Of a stretch of DNA of 64,000 nt, positions 12,307 to 23,150 are shown piece after piece (within the stretch, counting starts at the first letter, position 1; each line of letters starts with the position of its first letter). The position numbers were made by a program, and so were the translations under genes. The DNA comes from Dugong dugon (Eukaryota > Chordata > Mammalia > Sirenia > Dugongidae): positions 58,287,233 through 58,351,232 of the forward strand of contig CM057466.1 of NCBI GenBank assembly GCA_030035585.1. Direction: 5' to 3'. The notes beneath the pieces were generated by a model. That model saw only the letters and a list, made by a program, of their open reading frames with translations. It was not told the DNA's origin and did not search any database.

Positions 12307-13293
12307 GAACTCAAGAAAAGGTTTAAACACAGAAGAAAACATTTTTTGATGGTTATGAGGGTGGGGAGGGAGGGTGAGGGTCATTTACTAGCTAGATGGT
12401 GGTTAAGAATTATCTTAGGTGAAGTGAAGGACAGCACACACTACAGGGAAAGTCAGCACAACTGGACTAAACTAAAGCGAAGAAGTTTCCTGAATACAAT
12501 CAAACATTTTGAGGGACAGAGTAGCAGGGGTAGGGGTCTGGGGACCATGCTTTCAGGGGACATCTAGGTCAACTGGCGTAACAAAGCTTACTAAGAAAAT
12601 GTTCTGCATCCTACTTTGCTGAGTGGCGTCTGGGGTCTTAAAACCTTGCAAGCGGCCATCTAAGATGCATCAATTGGTCCCAACCACCTGGAGTAAAGGA
12701 GAATGAAGAACACCAAAGACACAAAGATAGTATTAGCCCAAGAGACAGAAAGGGCCACATAAACCAGAGACTTCATTAGCCTGAGACCAGAAGAACTAGA
12801 TGGTGCCCCGCTACCACCAATGACCGCCCTGACAGGGAACACAACAGAGAGTCCCCGATGGAGCGGGAGAAAGGTGGGAGGCCTAACTCAAATTCTAATA
12901 AGAAGACCAGTCTTAATGGTCTGACTGAGACTGGAGGAACCGCAGAAAGCATGGCCCCTGGACTCTGTATCAGCCCAGAACTAAAACAATTTCCAAGGCC
13001 AACTCTTCAGACAGGGATTGGACTGGACTGTGGGACATAAAGTGATACTCGTGAGGAGTGTGCCTCTTAGCTCAAGTAGATACAAGACACTAAACAGGCA
13101 GCTTCTGTCCGGAGGTGAGATGGGAAGGCAGAGAGGGTTAGGAGCTGGTTGAATGGACATGGGGAATCAGGGGTGGAAAGGAGGAGTTTGCTGTCACAGT
13201 ACGGGGAGAACAATTAGGGTCACATAACAATGTATGTATAAATTTCTATATGGGAAAAAAGAAAAAAAGGAAAAAAAAACCTCTATGGATCAC

Positions 13294-13342
13294 AACAGAA
13301 TATTTGCCAGTACAGCTTTGGAAGATGAGCCCCCTCATTTGG
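13294..13342 (+). mobile_element. RTE-derived short element, middle part
   Basis: It resumes directly after the L1 with AACAGAATATTTGCCAG, and GATGAGCC follows, as in the copy at 19.8-20.1 kb. It is then interrupted by a reversed SINE. Confidence 0.7.
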
Positions 13343-13553
13343 AAAACCAAAAACATTCATTGTCATTTAGTTAACTCCCACTCGTGGTGATGCCATGTGT
13401 TACAAAGTAGAACTGCTCCATAGGGTTTCCTTGGTTGTAATCTTTTACAGAAGCAGATCCACAGGTCTTTCTTCCATGGTGTTGCTGGGTGGGTTTCAAA
13501 TGCCAACCTTTAGGTTAGTAGTTGAGTGCAAACTGTGCCATCTAGGGACCTCC
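13343..13553 (-). mobile_element. tRNA-derived SINE (AfroSINE type)
   Basis: Reading the minus strand it runs from GGAGGTCCCTAGATGGC through a box-B-like region to the TATGGAGCAG core, and ends in a GTTTTTGGTTTT tail. It interrupts the RTE-derived element: the host text ATTTGG / AATTGG on either side is a likely imperfect target duplication. Confidence 0.8.
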
Positions 13554-13684
13554 TAAATTGGACACTCAAAATAGACAGTGGTCATACCAACGTACACAAA
13601 CCAATGGTTGTGAAGGTGGCACAGGGCTGGGCAATATTTTGTTCTGTTGTACGTGAACTGGAGCCGGCTCGATGGCAACCAACA
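13554..13684 (+). mobile_element. RTE-derived short element, right part (3' tail)
   Basis: It begins with ACACTCAAAATAGACAGTGG, which crosses the internal junction shared with the 19.8-kb copy. It ends with GGCACAGGGCTGGGCAA and a CTCGATGGCAACCAACAA tail like that of the RTE 3' ends at 61.8 and 62.97 kb. Confidence 0.75.
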
Positions 13685-13764
13685 AGGCCCTCTACCACCT
13701 ACTGCTTCAATCTCAGTTACAGCCACGAAGCTTTCACTTAAACTCATTGTCAATTTCAGACAGG

Positions 13765-14110
13765 GTTTCATACCATCTTGCCTTTGCTCAGCTAAGTGCT
13801 CTCTGCTTGGAATAATTTCACAGGACTCCCCACACAATCCCTACTCACCTTTCAAAAATCCACCTCTAGGAAACTTGTCCTGAGCCTATCCCCCATCCAC
13901 ATACCCAAGACCAGGCACCCTTTCTCAGTGCTTCTGTGGCCCCTTGCCAGGGCGCATGCCGAACCCTGTGAGTGTGGTTACCTCAACCAAGCTGTATGCT
14001 AGGCATCTCTGTATGTTCGTTTGGGGTCTTGCAGCAGAGGCTGCTTATGTAAGTGCCTGGTACATTTTATGTAACTGCACTAGATCACTGGGGCTGATAA
14101 TAGATGCCCA
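13765..14110 (+). repeat. L2 LINE 3' remnant
   Basis: The order GCTCTCTGCTTGGAATAATT, CCCTACTCACCTTTCAAA, CTTGTCCTGAGCC matches the L2 3' region. It is diverged and non-coding. Confidence 0.55.
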
Positions 14111-14464
14111 AAGGTCAACAAGACTGCTTATTTTTAACTCCCTTTTCATATATTTAGGACAATAGGAACTAAGGACTTGAGGACCACTGGAATTTTCTCT
14201 CTGCTCCTCATCCCCGCTTCTTTGATCAATTAACTCCGAGGGACTAGAAACAGCTCCACAGAGAAGATCTGAGACTGGCTCTCTCTGGTTCCAAGTCCAA
14301 AAATGCCAGAAAAGGGTTCTGATTGGTCCCTGAACCAACTGACTCTGGTAATGTAAGAATATGGACACTCACCCTTAAACCTGATGGTTGGAATTGACGA
14401 AGGAACATTCCCTAGAGATAAAAAACAACAGACGTCTCTATACCCTGGTCATACAGTATGGTCA
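14111..14464. other. Unique sequence
   Basis: No gene or repeat recognised. Confidence 0.4.
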
Positions 14465-14610
14465 GACAAGCAGCATCCATATCACTTGGGAGTTTGTAGG
14501 AAATGTAGACTCTCAGGCCCCACCCCAGACCTACTTAACAGCATCTTCATGTTAACAAACCTCCAGGTGACATGTATGAGCATTAACATTGGAAAAGTTC
14601 TGTTCTACAC
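14465..14610. repeat. MER5-type non-autonomous hAT DNA transposon
   Basis: CATATCACTTGGGAGTTTGT, TCTCAGGCCCCACCCCAGAC and CCAGGTGACATGTATGAG lie in the MER5A order. The terminal inverted repeats are worn. Confidence 0.65.
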
Positions 14611-14696
14611 CCTAACTCGCCACCAAGGCTCAAGAACTACTTTCCCCAGGTGGTATGCACATGGTCTACATGGCCACGTCTCCAAGGAAGATATGA

Positions 14697-14791
14697 TCTG
14701 CACCATTATGTCTCCAGGGAGGGCCCAGTCTGCACCATCACATCTCCAGGGAGGGCCCAGTCTGCACCATCATGTCTCCAGGGAGGGGCAG
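14697..14791. repeat. Three-copy 32-bp tandem repeat
   Basis: Units start at 14,697, 14,729 and 14,761, each beginning TCTGCACCAT and containing TCTCCAGGGAGGG. The first two spacings are exactly 32 bp. A fourth, degraded unit may precede them near 14,675. It is open in two frames but not an obvious coding repeat. Confidence 0.9.
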
Positions 14792-15417
14792 GCTGGCTCT
14801 TGCACAGGCCACAGAGTTGGAGATGCAGGTCAGATTGTCTTGGAGTCTGTATCGCAGACTCACATACAAATATTACTAACTCAGCCTTCCTTTTAAGTTA
14901 AAGACTAAATCTAATATAAAATTGATAATATGAGAGCAGGCTCTCTTGTTCTCCAAGGACCCAAGGAACTACTCCAAGCCCACCAGACAGAAACCACAGC
15001 TGAGGCTGAGAACTCTATCTGGCATTTTGAAATATTCAATTAACCCTTATTACCAATTCTATGATTATCCTGATCAGTGTAATTATTAATGAGGGACAAC
15101 TCATGCTGATCTCTAGTGATGGCTATTAACAGTATTTGGTATTAGTATTAATATTAGTATTAATGGTATTTGGTATCACCTCAACTCCAGGGATGGCTAC
15201 TAATAGTATTTGGTGTCACCTCATTCAAACATACAACAAGCCATTAATTTGGCCAGGTATCAGAAAAACAATATTTACCATAAGCACAAAGATTAGGGTC
15301 ATGTGAAGGAAGGATACATTTTAAACCTAGAGAAACATTAGGTGGCTTTTAACAAACTCCTACATTTTACAGGAGAAACAAGAAACCAAGTTAGAAAAGG
15401 TGACAAGAATATCTAGT
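14792..15417. other. Unique sequence with a small local duplication
   Basis: Near 15,116-15,230 a GATGGCTATTAA...GTATTTGGT module occurs twice about 70 bp apart, with an ATTAGTATTA run between. Nothing else recognised. Confidence 0.4.
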
Positions 15418-15571
15418 TAATCCCACCCAGCCACTCCATGGGAGAAAGACCTGGAGATCTGCTCCTATAAAGATTATAGCCTAGGAAACCCTATGGATGG
15501 TGCAGCTCTACTCTGTCACATGGGATCACTACTGAGTTGAAATGGACTCAACTGCACCTAACAACAACACC
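15418..15571 (+). mobile_element. 5'-truncated SINE with RTE-like tail
   Basis: It enters at CCACCCAGCCACTCC, continues through GGAGAAAGACCTGG and GGAAACCCTATGG, and ends CACCTAACAACAACACC. This is the same tail type as the RTE 3' ends at 61.8 and 62.97 kb. Confidence 0.8.
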
Positions 15572-15639
15572 AAGGGAAGAAAGTATCCAAATTTAAAGAG
15601 GGCGTAAAATGGACCAACACCAGGCTCTGCAGAGTCACA

Positions 15640-15800
15640 TGTGTTATCTCATGTAATCCTGCACAGCTGCATGATTAGCCCCATTTTACAGATGAAGAAA
15701 CTGAAGCTTGCAGAAGTTAAATCCCTTGCTCAAAGCATACAGTCATAACAAGGGAAGAGTTGGGACTAAAATCCAAGTCTCCTGATTCCTGTGCCAATCC
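15640..15800 (-). repeat. MIR SINE
   Basis: It contains CCCCATTTTACAGATGAAG, then GAAACTGAAGCTTGCAG and a TTGCTCAAAGC stretch: the reverse complement of the MIR core in the right order. Confidence 0.75.
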
Positions 15801-15861
15801 TCCTTTTCCAACACCAAGCCAACCCTCAGCAGTGATTTTGCTTAATCCTGACAATGTCAAA

Positions 15862-16560
15862 TTGACTCAGTAGTTCTCAACCCTGGTGCACATCAGAATC
15901 TCCTGAGAAGTTTTAAAATATACATATACCAATGTCCTGCCCCATACCAATTGTCTTGGTTGTCTAGCGCTGCTATAAGAGAAATACCACAAGTGGATGG
16001 CTTTGGCAAAGAGAAATTTATTTTCTCACAGTTTAGGAGGCTAGAAGTCCAAATTCGGGTGCTGGCTCTAGAGGAAGCCTTTCTCTCTCTGTCGGCTCTG
16101 GGAGAAGGTCCTTGTCATCAATCTTCCCCAGTCAAGGAGCTTCTCAGCACAGGAACCCCAGGTCCAAAGGACGTGCTGTTCTCCTGGCTCTTTTTTCTTG
16201 GTGGTATGAGGTCCCCATGTCTCTCTGCTCGCTTCTCTCTTACATCTCAAAAGAGACTGATTTAAAACATAATCTAATCTTGTAGACTGAGTTCTGCCTC
16301 ATGAACATAACTGCTGCTAATTCCACCTCATTAACATCATAGACACAGGATTTACAACACATACGAAAACCGTATCAGATGACAAAATGGTGGACAATCA
16401 CACAATACTGGGAATCATGAACTAGCCAAGTTGACACACATTTTTTGGGGGGAGACAATTCAATCCATAACACCAATCAAGTCAGAATCACTTAGGATGA
16501 GGCCCAGGTATTAGCATTTTTAAAAATCCCCTAGTGATTCTCATATGATGCTTGAGTTGA
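15862..16560. repeat. MER5-type DNA transposon split by a solo LTR
   Basis: The left half (15,862-15,951) starts AGTAGTTCTCAACCCTGG. The right half (16,473-16,560) has GGATGAGGCCCAGGTATTAG and CTAGTGATTCTCATATGATG. Removing the LTR and one copy of its duplication rejoins a normal MER5 sequence, so the LTR is the later arrival. Confidence 0.7.
15952..16472 (-). mobile_element. Solo LTR, MaLR-like, with 5-bp target duplication
   Basis: Same family as the LTRs at 917 and 1,507, reversed; TG...CA termini (TGTCTTGG at the left edge, CCATAACA at the right edge). A perfect 5-bp target duplication CCAAT flanks it (15,947-15,951 and 16,473-16,477). A 5-bp duplication with no internal region means a provirus inserted and was later reduced by recombination between its LTRs. 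Confidence 0.88.
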
Positions 16561-17599
16561 TTCCCTGATTACAGATACATTATTAGTTTGAGTAAAAGTA
16601 TCCAAAAAACTGAAAAACATCACAGAACCCTTTAGAACACTGATGAAACAGGCCCTAGTTGTTTCAGTCAAAATGTTGCCTGTCAACGGGAAACCCAAGG
16701 TCTAGAAGGGGAGAGTGTTGACATGTCATTGGGTTGGCGACCGATGTTACAAAACAATATGTGTGTTAATTGCTTAATGAGAAACTAATCTGCTCTGTAA
16801 ACCTTCATCTAAAGCACAAAAAAAGAAAAAAGTTGGCTTGTCACAACATACAACATTCTACTCCAAAGAGGAAGTCTTCCCTTTGTTATATAGACGCAAA
16901 AACTAAGACCCAGAAAGATGATCTAAGTTACTGGTTTTCCAAACAGACTTGGCCAACCACTACTTCCCTAGAGCCACTGTGGATGCCAGGGTGAGGCAAG
17001 GTGGGAGGCTTTATTTGATTTGTTCTGAGCAAGTTCCGGATCAGTGATCATCTTGTTAAATCATCATTTCAATTTTATTTAGCTGTGTTTTTATCACAGT
17101 CTAGGTCTCTGTATATACCAGCCTGTGCAATGGGGCTTTCTCAAGGGCACAGCCTCCTTCTCCTCAGACACAGGTTGCAGATCTGATGCAAATGACAGGG
17201 ACTAACAAGGCAGATTGGAGGTGAGGGGGACTTTCAGTTCCTTCTTCTCTTGATTCCGTCTCTACCCATGGGGGAAGGAACTCTTCTGCTTTTACTTCTA
17301 TCCTTTCAGTCTCTTCCAAGTTCACTCTGATTATGGGAAGAATTGTTTGATTGTACATTTACTGAAGCTCATTATATTAATCAGTGGGGTTCTGATGCTT
17401 TAAATGCAAGATCCCAGACTCCATGTGGTCTCTTTTTTCTCTTGACTCCATGCAATAAAACCCTCTTGACTATCTGTCTCCATGTGTTGGGGGTGCAGGT
17501 GTAGGATGGGAGGAAGCCACACCTCCTATACTGAGCAGAAAGTCTTAAGTCTCCCAGTCAGGGTTGCATGTTTCAACTCAAACTTTATCACTTACCTAC
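16561..17599. other. Unique sequence
   Basis: No gene recognised. CAATAAAACCCTC near 17,453-17,465 resembles a polyadenylation signal of an unidentified old LTR. A 64-codon minus-strand frame at 17,164-17,358 has no recognisable domain. Confidence 0.35.
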
Positions 17600-18101
17600 T
17601 GTGATAGTTAAGATTGTGTGTCAGCTTGGCTGGGCTATGATTCTCTGTGGTTTGGTAGTTAAATATAGTCTGGCAGTCATGTAATGATGTAATCACCTCC
17701 ATGATGACATCTGATATAATGTGATCACCTCCATGATGGGATCTGCCTTGAGTACCCAATGAGCTGAAAAGGAGTTTCCTTGGGGCTGTGGCCTGCAGCC
17801 AATACATACGGACTTTCTGGCAAAGCTCACTGGCTTTTGCTCACTCTGGATCCTGCATCCTGCTTGTCATCATCTGACCTCCAGTTCTTGGGACTTGAGC
17901 CAGTGGCTTGCTGTATTGTCTGTTGATCTTTGATTTGCCAGCCTCCACAGCCCATGAGCCAGCAGCCTGCCATCCTGCCCATCCTGGGTTCGTCAGCTCC
18001 TGCAGCTATACGAGTCAGGAGAAGCCTCTAGCCTGATGCCTGACCGACAGACTTGGGGCTTCCAGCCTCTATAACCACATGAGCCATTTCCTTGAGATAA
18101 A

Positions 18102-18135
<34 letters not shown>

Positions 18136-18194
18136 CATACATGTATAAATATGTTTCACTGGTTTTGCTTCTCTAGAGAACCCAGGCTAAGACA
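17600..18194 (+). mobile_element. Solo LTR, ERVL (MLT2-like), with 5-bp target duplication
   Basis: Begins TGTGATAGTTAAGATTGTG and ends CAGGCTAAGACA. A perfect 5-bp duplication CCTAC flanks it (17,595-17,599 and 18,195-18,199). The start, the CAACTTGGCTGG-like second block and the terminal CTAGAGAACCCAGG are typical of ERVL MLT2-type LTRs. Near the 3' end it carries a (CT)n(AT)n run (about 18,104-18,135). Internally a CACCTCCATGATG motif is duplicated at about 17,695 and 17,727. Confidence 0.88.
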
Positions 18195-19774
18195 CCTACT
18201 CTCCCTAGTCATATGTTCTCTCGGTCTATATCCCAAAAAGGGCTAAGTGGGTAGTAGAATTCAAGTACCAAAACCCAGAATTCTTTAACACAGGCTATGT
18301 GCTGAAAAGACTTGCATGTCTTTTTCACTCTACTTGACACTTGTCCTTTGGTTATAACTTCAGAAACTCGTGGACCTTTTCTCGTAGACTTGCAGTCTTT
18401 ATGGCACAGTTGTGCAGAAGGTGTTAGTTCTTCCCCAGGCTGAGTGTCAGACTTTTCTCTTTGATACTCTCATTTCTCAGTAGTTTGTATGAATATCATG
18501 TCTGCTAAAGTGGTGTTTACTGGTATTTCTGGAGGGCTCCTTCCTTCATCTTGCTTTTGGGGCATTTCATTTCAGCTCATCCTAAAATACTTGGTTGGGT
18601 TGTTTTTTTGTTTTTGTCTTTTATTGACTATTATAATTTTCGTTAAATAAAGAGGTTATAAATTTGCCAGTATAAAAAGCCAAATAATGTAAACTTACAA
18701 CATCAAATTCTAGAAGACAAATGGAGAATTTGAGACTACCCTAATTTTCCCTCAGATGTAATTCAGTGACAGTTTGTGGCATTCTAGTATGCTTCACTTT
18801 CTCAACTTCACTTTCTTCAACTATTCATTCTAGTATGCTTCACTTTCTAGGTTTCATTTTAGTCAGTAAATGTGCTCATCTACTGTTATTTACTTTTAAA
18901 ATCACAGGTTTATGCCAAAGTTATTTTTTAAACTTTTGTATTCCTGATTAAAAAGTTCTACTAGTCTCCCAAGTTAAGCACTATCTGTGCTCCTGGAAAG
19001 GAAGGGCATGTGGCTGAAGTGTTTTTATTTTCTAAGTTGTTTTCATTCACTCAAAGGATAGATCTAATCTCTACAAGCTATACTTGGAAGTGAGATGAGT
19101 TTAAGCTCAAAAGGGCTTTAAATAAAAGCACCATAATTATACTTACTCCCAGGCCATGAGGATTTTTTCATCTCCTTTTAATATAACAATAACTTCAGTT
19201 CATACTATTATTATGTTTAGCAATAATGGAGGAGAAAGAATATATTTGCCAAAAGCTAAATACATCAAGACCTCAGACCCTGACACTTCCTTGCAATGTT
19301 CAAAGGCAGAAAATGTGGTGCCCATTTGGTAAAAACCCTTCGCAACTTTTGACCTGCCTTCTTCCTTTATCCTGCCAATTCCTGAAGGAGCATCAGTTGG
19401 GAGCAGTGAGTCCTCCACATGACGTCAAGGGCTCTACCCTGGCTGCAGGTCTGGTCACACTCACTTTTACACCACCAGAGATTCCTTATGAACATACAAA
19501 CATTGCAGAAGATTCACTCCGCCAGCAAATCTCCACTGGAATGATGTACAGACCATGAAGACCTTCTAGCTCTTCCTGTACAACTCTCAGTACTCACTGA
19601 GAATATAAATCGGTTACCTTAGAACCCATTCCTTGCTCTTTTGGAAAGTTTGAAAAATGAAAGCTAAAAAAGTGTCTCAGAAGAAGCTTTCACTGAATTA
19701 GAAGTGAAAAAGGAAAAGAGCTATTCATTATTGCTGGGATGAAGTTCAAACCAAATTATACTGACTGAGCACCC
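18195..19774. other. Unique sequence with a 23-bp direct repeat
   Basis: No gene recognised. A perfect 23-bp direct repeat beginning CATTCTAGTATGC occurs at 18,780-18,802 and 18,826-18,848. A 110-codon plus-strand frame at 19,226-19,558 has no recognisable domain and is probably accidental. Confidence 0.4.
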
Positions 19775-20149
19775 ACAGTTGCTGTTGAGTGAGCTCTGAC
19801 TCACGTGACCCCATATACAACAGAATAAAATGTTGCCCGGTCCTGGGCCATCTTCATGATCACTGGTATGCTCAAGCCCATTGTTGAAGCCACTGTGTAT
19901 TTTAAGTGCTTCCAATCTAGGAGGCTCATCTTCCAGCACTCTATCAGACAATATTCTGTTGTTATCCATAGGATTTATACTGGCTACATTTTAGAAGTAG
20001 ATCATCAGGCCTTTCTTCCTAGTCTGTCTTAGTCTGGAAGCTCTGCTGAAACCTGTCCACCATGAGTGACCCTACTGGTATTTAAAATACTAGTGGCACA
20101 GCTTCCAGCACCATAGCAAAACACAAGCCACCACAGTATGATAAACTGA
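19775..20149 (-). mobile_element. RTE-derived short (internally deleted) element
   Basis: On the minus strand it goes from a CTGTGGTGGCTTG start through CTTCCAGACTAAGACAGACT and GATGAGCC, across GCACTTAAAATACACAGTGG, then GATCATGAAGATGGCCCAGG to a GACTCAC...CAACAGCAACTG tail. The order matches the interrupted copy at 5,563-13,684, including the junction. It has no ORF and is likely moved by RTE enzymes. Confidence 0.75.
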
Positions 20150-20159
20150 CTGATGGATG

Positions 20160-20440
20160 GTGGCACTAGGCACCAGAGATGCAAAACTGAAAAGCAAGAC
20201 CTTGCTCTCCCAGCATTCCTACTACAGAATAACTTGCTAGAGATTACTAAGCAAATAGTTTCAATATAATATGGTAAGTGCTAAAATATATATAGGAATA
20301 CTCTGCATGTTATGTGAACAAGCCCCACATAGAGATGAAGCCTGTGCTGTCCTGAAGGACAGATAAGAATTACCAGGTGAGAAAAGGTAGGAAGGAATAG
20401 CATGAACAAGCTCAGCAAACTCGAAGCCACTGGGTAGTAA
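20160..20440 (-). repeat. L2 LINE remnant
   Basis: The text AATATGGTAAGTGCT ... TACCAGGTGAGAAAAGG ... GAATAGCATGAACAAGC follows the reverse complement of the L2 3' region in order. Diverged. Confidence 0.4.
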
Positions 20441-21489
20441 CTGAAGTGCAAAGTACGAAGTGGGTAGTGACCACAGTTAAAGCCAAAGGAAAACTAAACA
20501 GAGAGAAAAGAATCAGCTAGAAATCCCTTTTCCTAGCAAGGTACTGAAAAATCCCATGGAGAATCCTATTCACTCTAAAAAGGAAGACAAGCAGCTGGTC
20601 CCAGGATGACAGGGTGTGTCGTTTCATCAGCAAGCCAGAGGTGATCCTCAACACAGACTTCTCAAAAAAAGCTTCTCTGAATCTCGAGGGATCTTTCCCG
20701 TGCCCAGATCTGTGAGGGCACAGTGAGGCAGCAGCCTAAGAGGCGTGGGTGTTCCCTTGCTATGTTAGTCTCACTGAGCAACCCCAGGCAGACCAGTGGC
20801 CCTCTCTGGGTTTCACTTTCCTCCTCTTTAAAATAAAGAATCATCTAGATAGTACTTCTCAGGAATGGAAGTTTGTCTTTTAACATAATATGTTTTTTGA
20901 GGGGGAAGGGGGACTTCTATTCATTCCCTAACTTATTCCAGTGAGAATCTTCAGGAACCATAAAAAGACAGATCGACAGTGGATAAGAAAGATGAAGAGA
21001 GGTTAAGAAAGATGACGGAAAGGGGAAAGCAAGGACAAGGAACCAGAGATGAGACTGTGACACAAACCCATGCTAGGAATGTCTACATACATGGTGGGGA
21101 GGGGGCTGTACAGAGTAGGGGAGGCCTAACTTTGTTTGGCTGCCTGGTTCCTGCCGCTGAAGAACTCGTGTACAAAGAAGGCTCACCGGCCACCTTTTAG
21201 GCAATCAGAGACTCCTGGCTTGCTTCATACAAAGCCATCTGCAGTACCAGCTCCTTTTCCTAGTGGGCTTGGAGGTCATATCCCTTCAACTCAGAAGGTC
21301 ACCTCACCTGGAACACTGTTCCCTCTCCCTAATGAGATCCACCTCATTGCCACTTCTCTCATTTTTCTTTCAGATACAGGTTTCTAGTGATCGAGCTACT
21401 CTTTCGGTTCAAAACTCATATGCAGGTTTAAGCACTGTGTAAACGAAGATACAACGTTTTTCATAACCTTTTTTGGGGGGCATAGTGCA
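20441..21489. other. Unique sequence
   Basis: No gene or clear repeat recognised; short MIR-like and L2-like phrases occur near 20,805 and 21,290 but are too worn to call. Confidence 0.35.
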
Positions 21490-22100
21490 GCCTCTTTTAT
21501 TTTTTTAATTTTATTTAAAAACAGATAATATAAACATGATTCTGAAACCAAATGCTATAAAAGTATATGCAGTGAGGAGTCTTGTCCTGTCTTAGTCCCC
21601 ATCTGCTCAGTTCCCACTTCTCTCCATAGGTCATCCCCTTTATGTACTGGTTTCTTTATGCAATGCAAGTAAATACTCCTCCTTTTTACCCAAAAGCTAG
21701 CACATTAAACATAGAATTTTATTCCTTGCATTTTTCACTTAAAAATATACCTTGGAAATCCCTCCCTGGCAGTACGCAGACAGCTTCCTCCATGTTTTTT
21801 ACAGCCGTAGTATTCCATTGGCCAGATGGATTGTAGTCCCCTATTCACGGACATTGGGATTGTGTCCTGTCTTTTGCTTCTGTAAACAATGCTGTTTAAT
21901 AGCCTTCTACATATGCCATTTTATACTTGTGGAAACGTATCTAAGGAGAAGTTTCCAGAAGCAGAAGTACTGGGTCAAAGGGTACATACACCTGTAACTG
22001 TAGTAGGTACTGCCGAGTTGCCCTCCACAGTGGTTGTGACAATTACAGTCCCACTAACACGGAACAGAGTGCCTGTTCTCCCAGCCTTGTGAACCAAATA
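21490..22100 (-). repeat. Old L1M 3'-end fragment
   Basis: Antisense text in L1M 3' order: a T-rich start, then CATTTTTCACTTAAAAATAT, TTTACAGCCGTAGTATTCCA, GACATTGGGATTGTGTCC, then CTGGGTCAAAGGGTACATAC and GTTGCCCTCCACAG. ORF2 C-terminal code is too decayed to follow. Confidence 0.65.
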
Positions 22101-22329
22101 TGCTGGTTTTTTAAACCCAGGGTCATCCCTCCAGACAGAGGCTCAGCACAGTGTAAATGCAGTTTAACTGGGGTGGCAGATAGTACTTGAGACACAATGC
22201 TAGTTGCAGAGTCCCCAGAGAGCAAGAGCAGAACCAGTCAAAGGCTGTGTCTCCCCCTGCATTACACGGGCCTCAGGGCAGGCATTCCCCACCACAGGGT
22301 TGTGGCCATGGGGATGATGGCTGCATACT

Positions 22330-22440
22330 CTAAGCCCCACAGGAGCAGGGACTGTGGCTGTCTTGGTCACTACTTAACCCCAGTGCCCTGCAGCGCCCAG
22401 AGCCTACTAGGTGCTCAGGAAATGTCTGCCGAGTGAACAA
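22330..22440 (+). repeat. L2 LINE 3' terminus
   Basis: CAGGAGCAGGGACTGTGG and CTACTAGGTGCTCAGGAAAT match the L2 3' end, which finishes near GAGTGAACAA. Confidence 0.55.
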
Positions 22441-23040
22441 AGGAACCCAGAGGGTCCATCAGGCCCAGCAAAAAGCACGTACTTGGGCATGAAAGACAAC
22501 GTACGAGAGATAGAGATCTGTGTCTTGCACCGAATTCCATATAGAAGTATCCTGAGGTTTGGGAGATGCACTTCCTAGATACAAGTGGAATGGATTTAAC
22601 TGACAAATTTCATTTCAGGACATACATGATATCATCTCCTCCCTTGTGTGTTTGTACAGGACTGAGGGAAATGAGATTAGAGAAGATGGTCACTCATTTA
22701 TCTGTTAAAATGAACACACTGAAAATGCACTTAACTTTAACATCTGCTTAGACATTCAGTATGTCTTCTCCCTTTCTGTTTTAGTGAAGAAATATCAGTT
22801 CCACAAGGAGTTCAATGGGAAAAGAAAAACGAGACGCTAGCTTTTTGATGGTTTCCCCAAGGAAGCAATCAAGCGGGGATGGCTGGGATCTAGACAGCAG
22901 GGCCACCATCTACCAGGTGCTGATCTTCTCACTAACGTGAGGCTGGGTCAACCTGTGGAGTCCAGGGACCGGGACTGGACCAGAGACAGATCACTTGAAT
23001 AAATCCTGTTCATGAAAGGGCTTCTCAGCCACGTAGCTGT
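22441..23040. other. Unique sequence
   Basis: No gene recognised. A pyrimidine tract ending in AG at 22,783-22,784 precedes a short lysine-rich open stretch that soon stops; I do not call an exon. Confidence 0.35.
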
Positions 23041-23150
23041 TTCTCTCTCTCTCTTTTTTATTGTGGTAAATACATATGTAACAAATCATTGTCATTTCAA
23101 CATTCTTCACGTGTTCAATTCAGTGATGTTAATTATTATGAACCACTTAG
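23041..23150 (-). repeat. Old L1 3' UTR remnant
   Basis: It shares TTCAATTCAGTGATGTTAA-type text with the remnant at 2,060-2,340 and starts with a T-rich run. Confidence 0.45.

Larger units (their letters stand above)
5748..13281 (+). mobile_element. Full-length L1 LINE (copy A), defective
   Basis: About 7.5 kb, flanked by a perfect 12-bp target-site duplication TCTATGGATCAC (5,736-5,747 and 13,282-13,293). The 5' UTR (5,748-7,110) starts with the GGAGCCAAAATGGCGGAG motif typical of L1 5' ends, followed by ORF1, ORF2, a 3' UTR with an A-rich tail, and then the second duplication. Stops and frameshifts break both ORFs, so it is a dead copy. It landed inside the RTE-derived element, so it is younger than that element. 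Confidence 0.95.
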
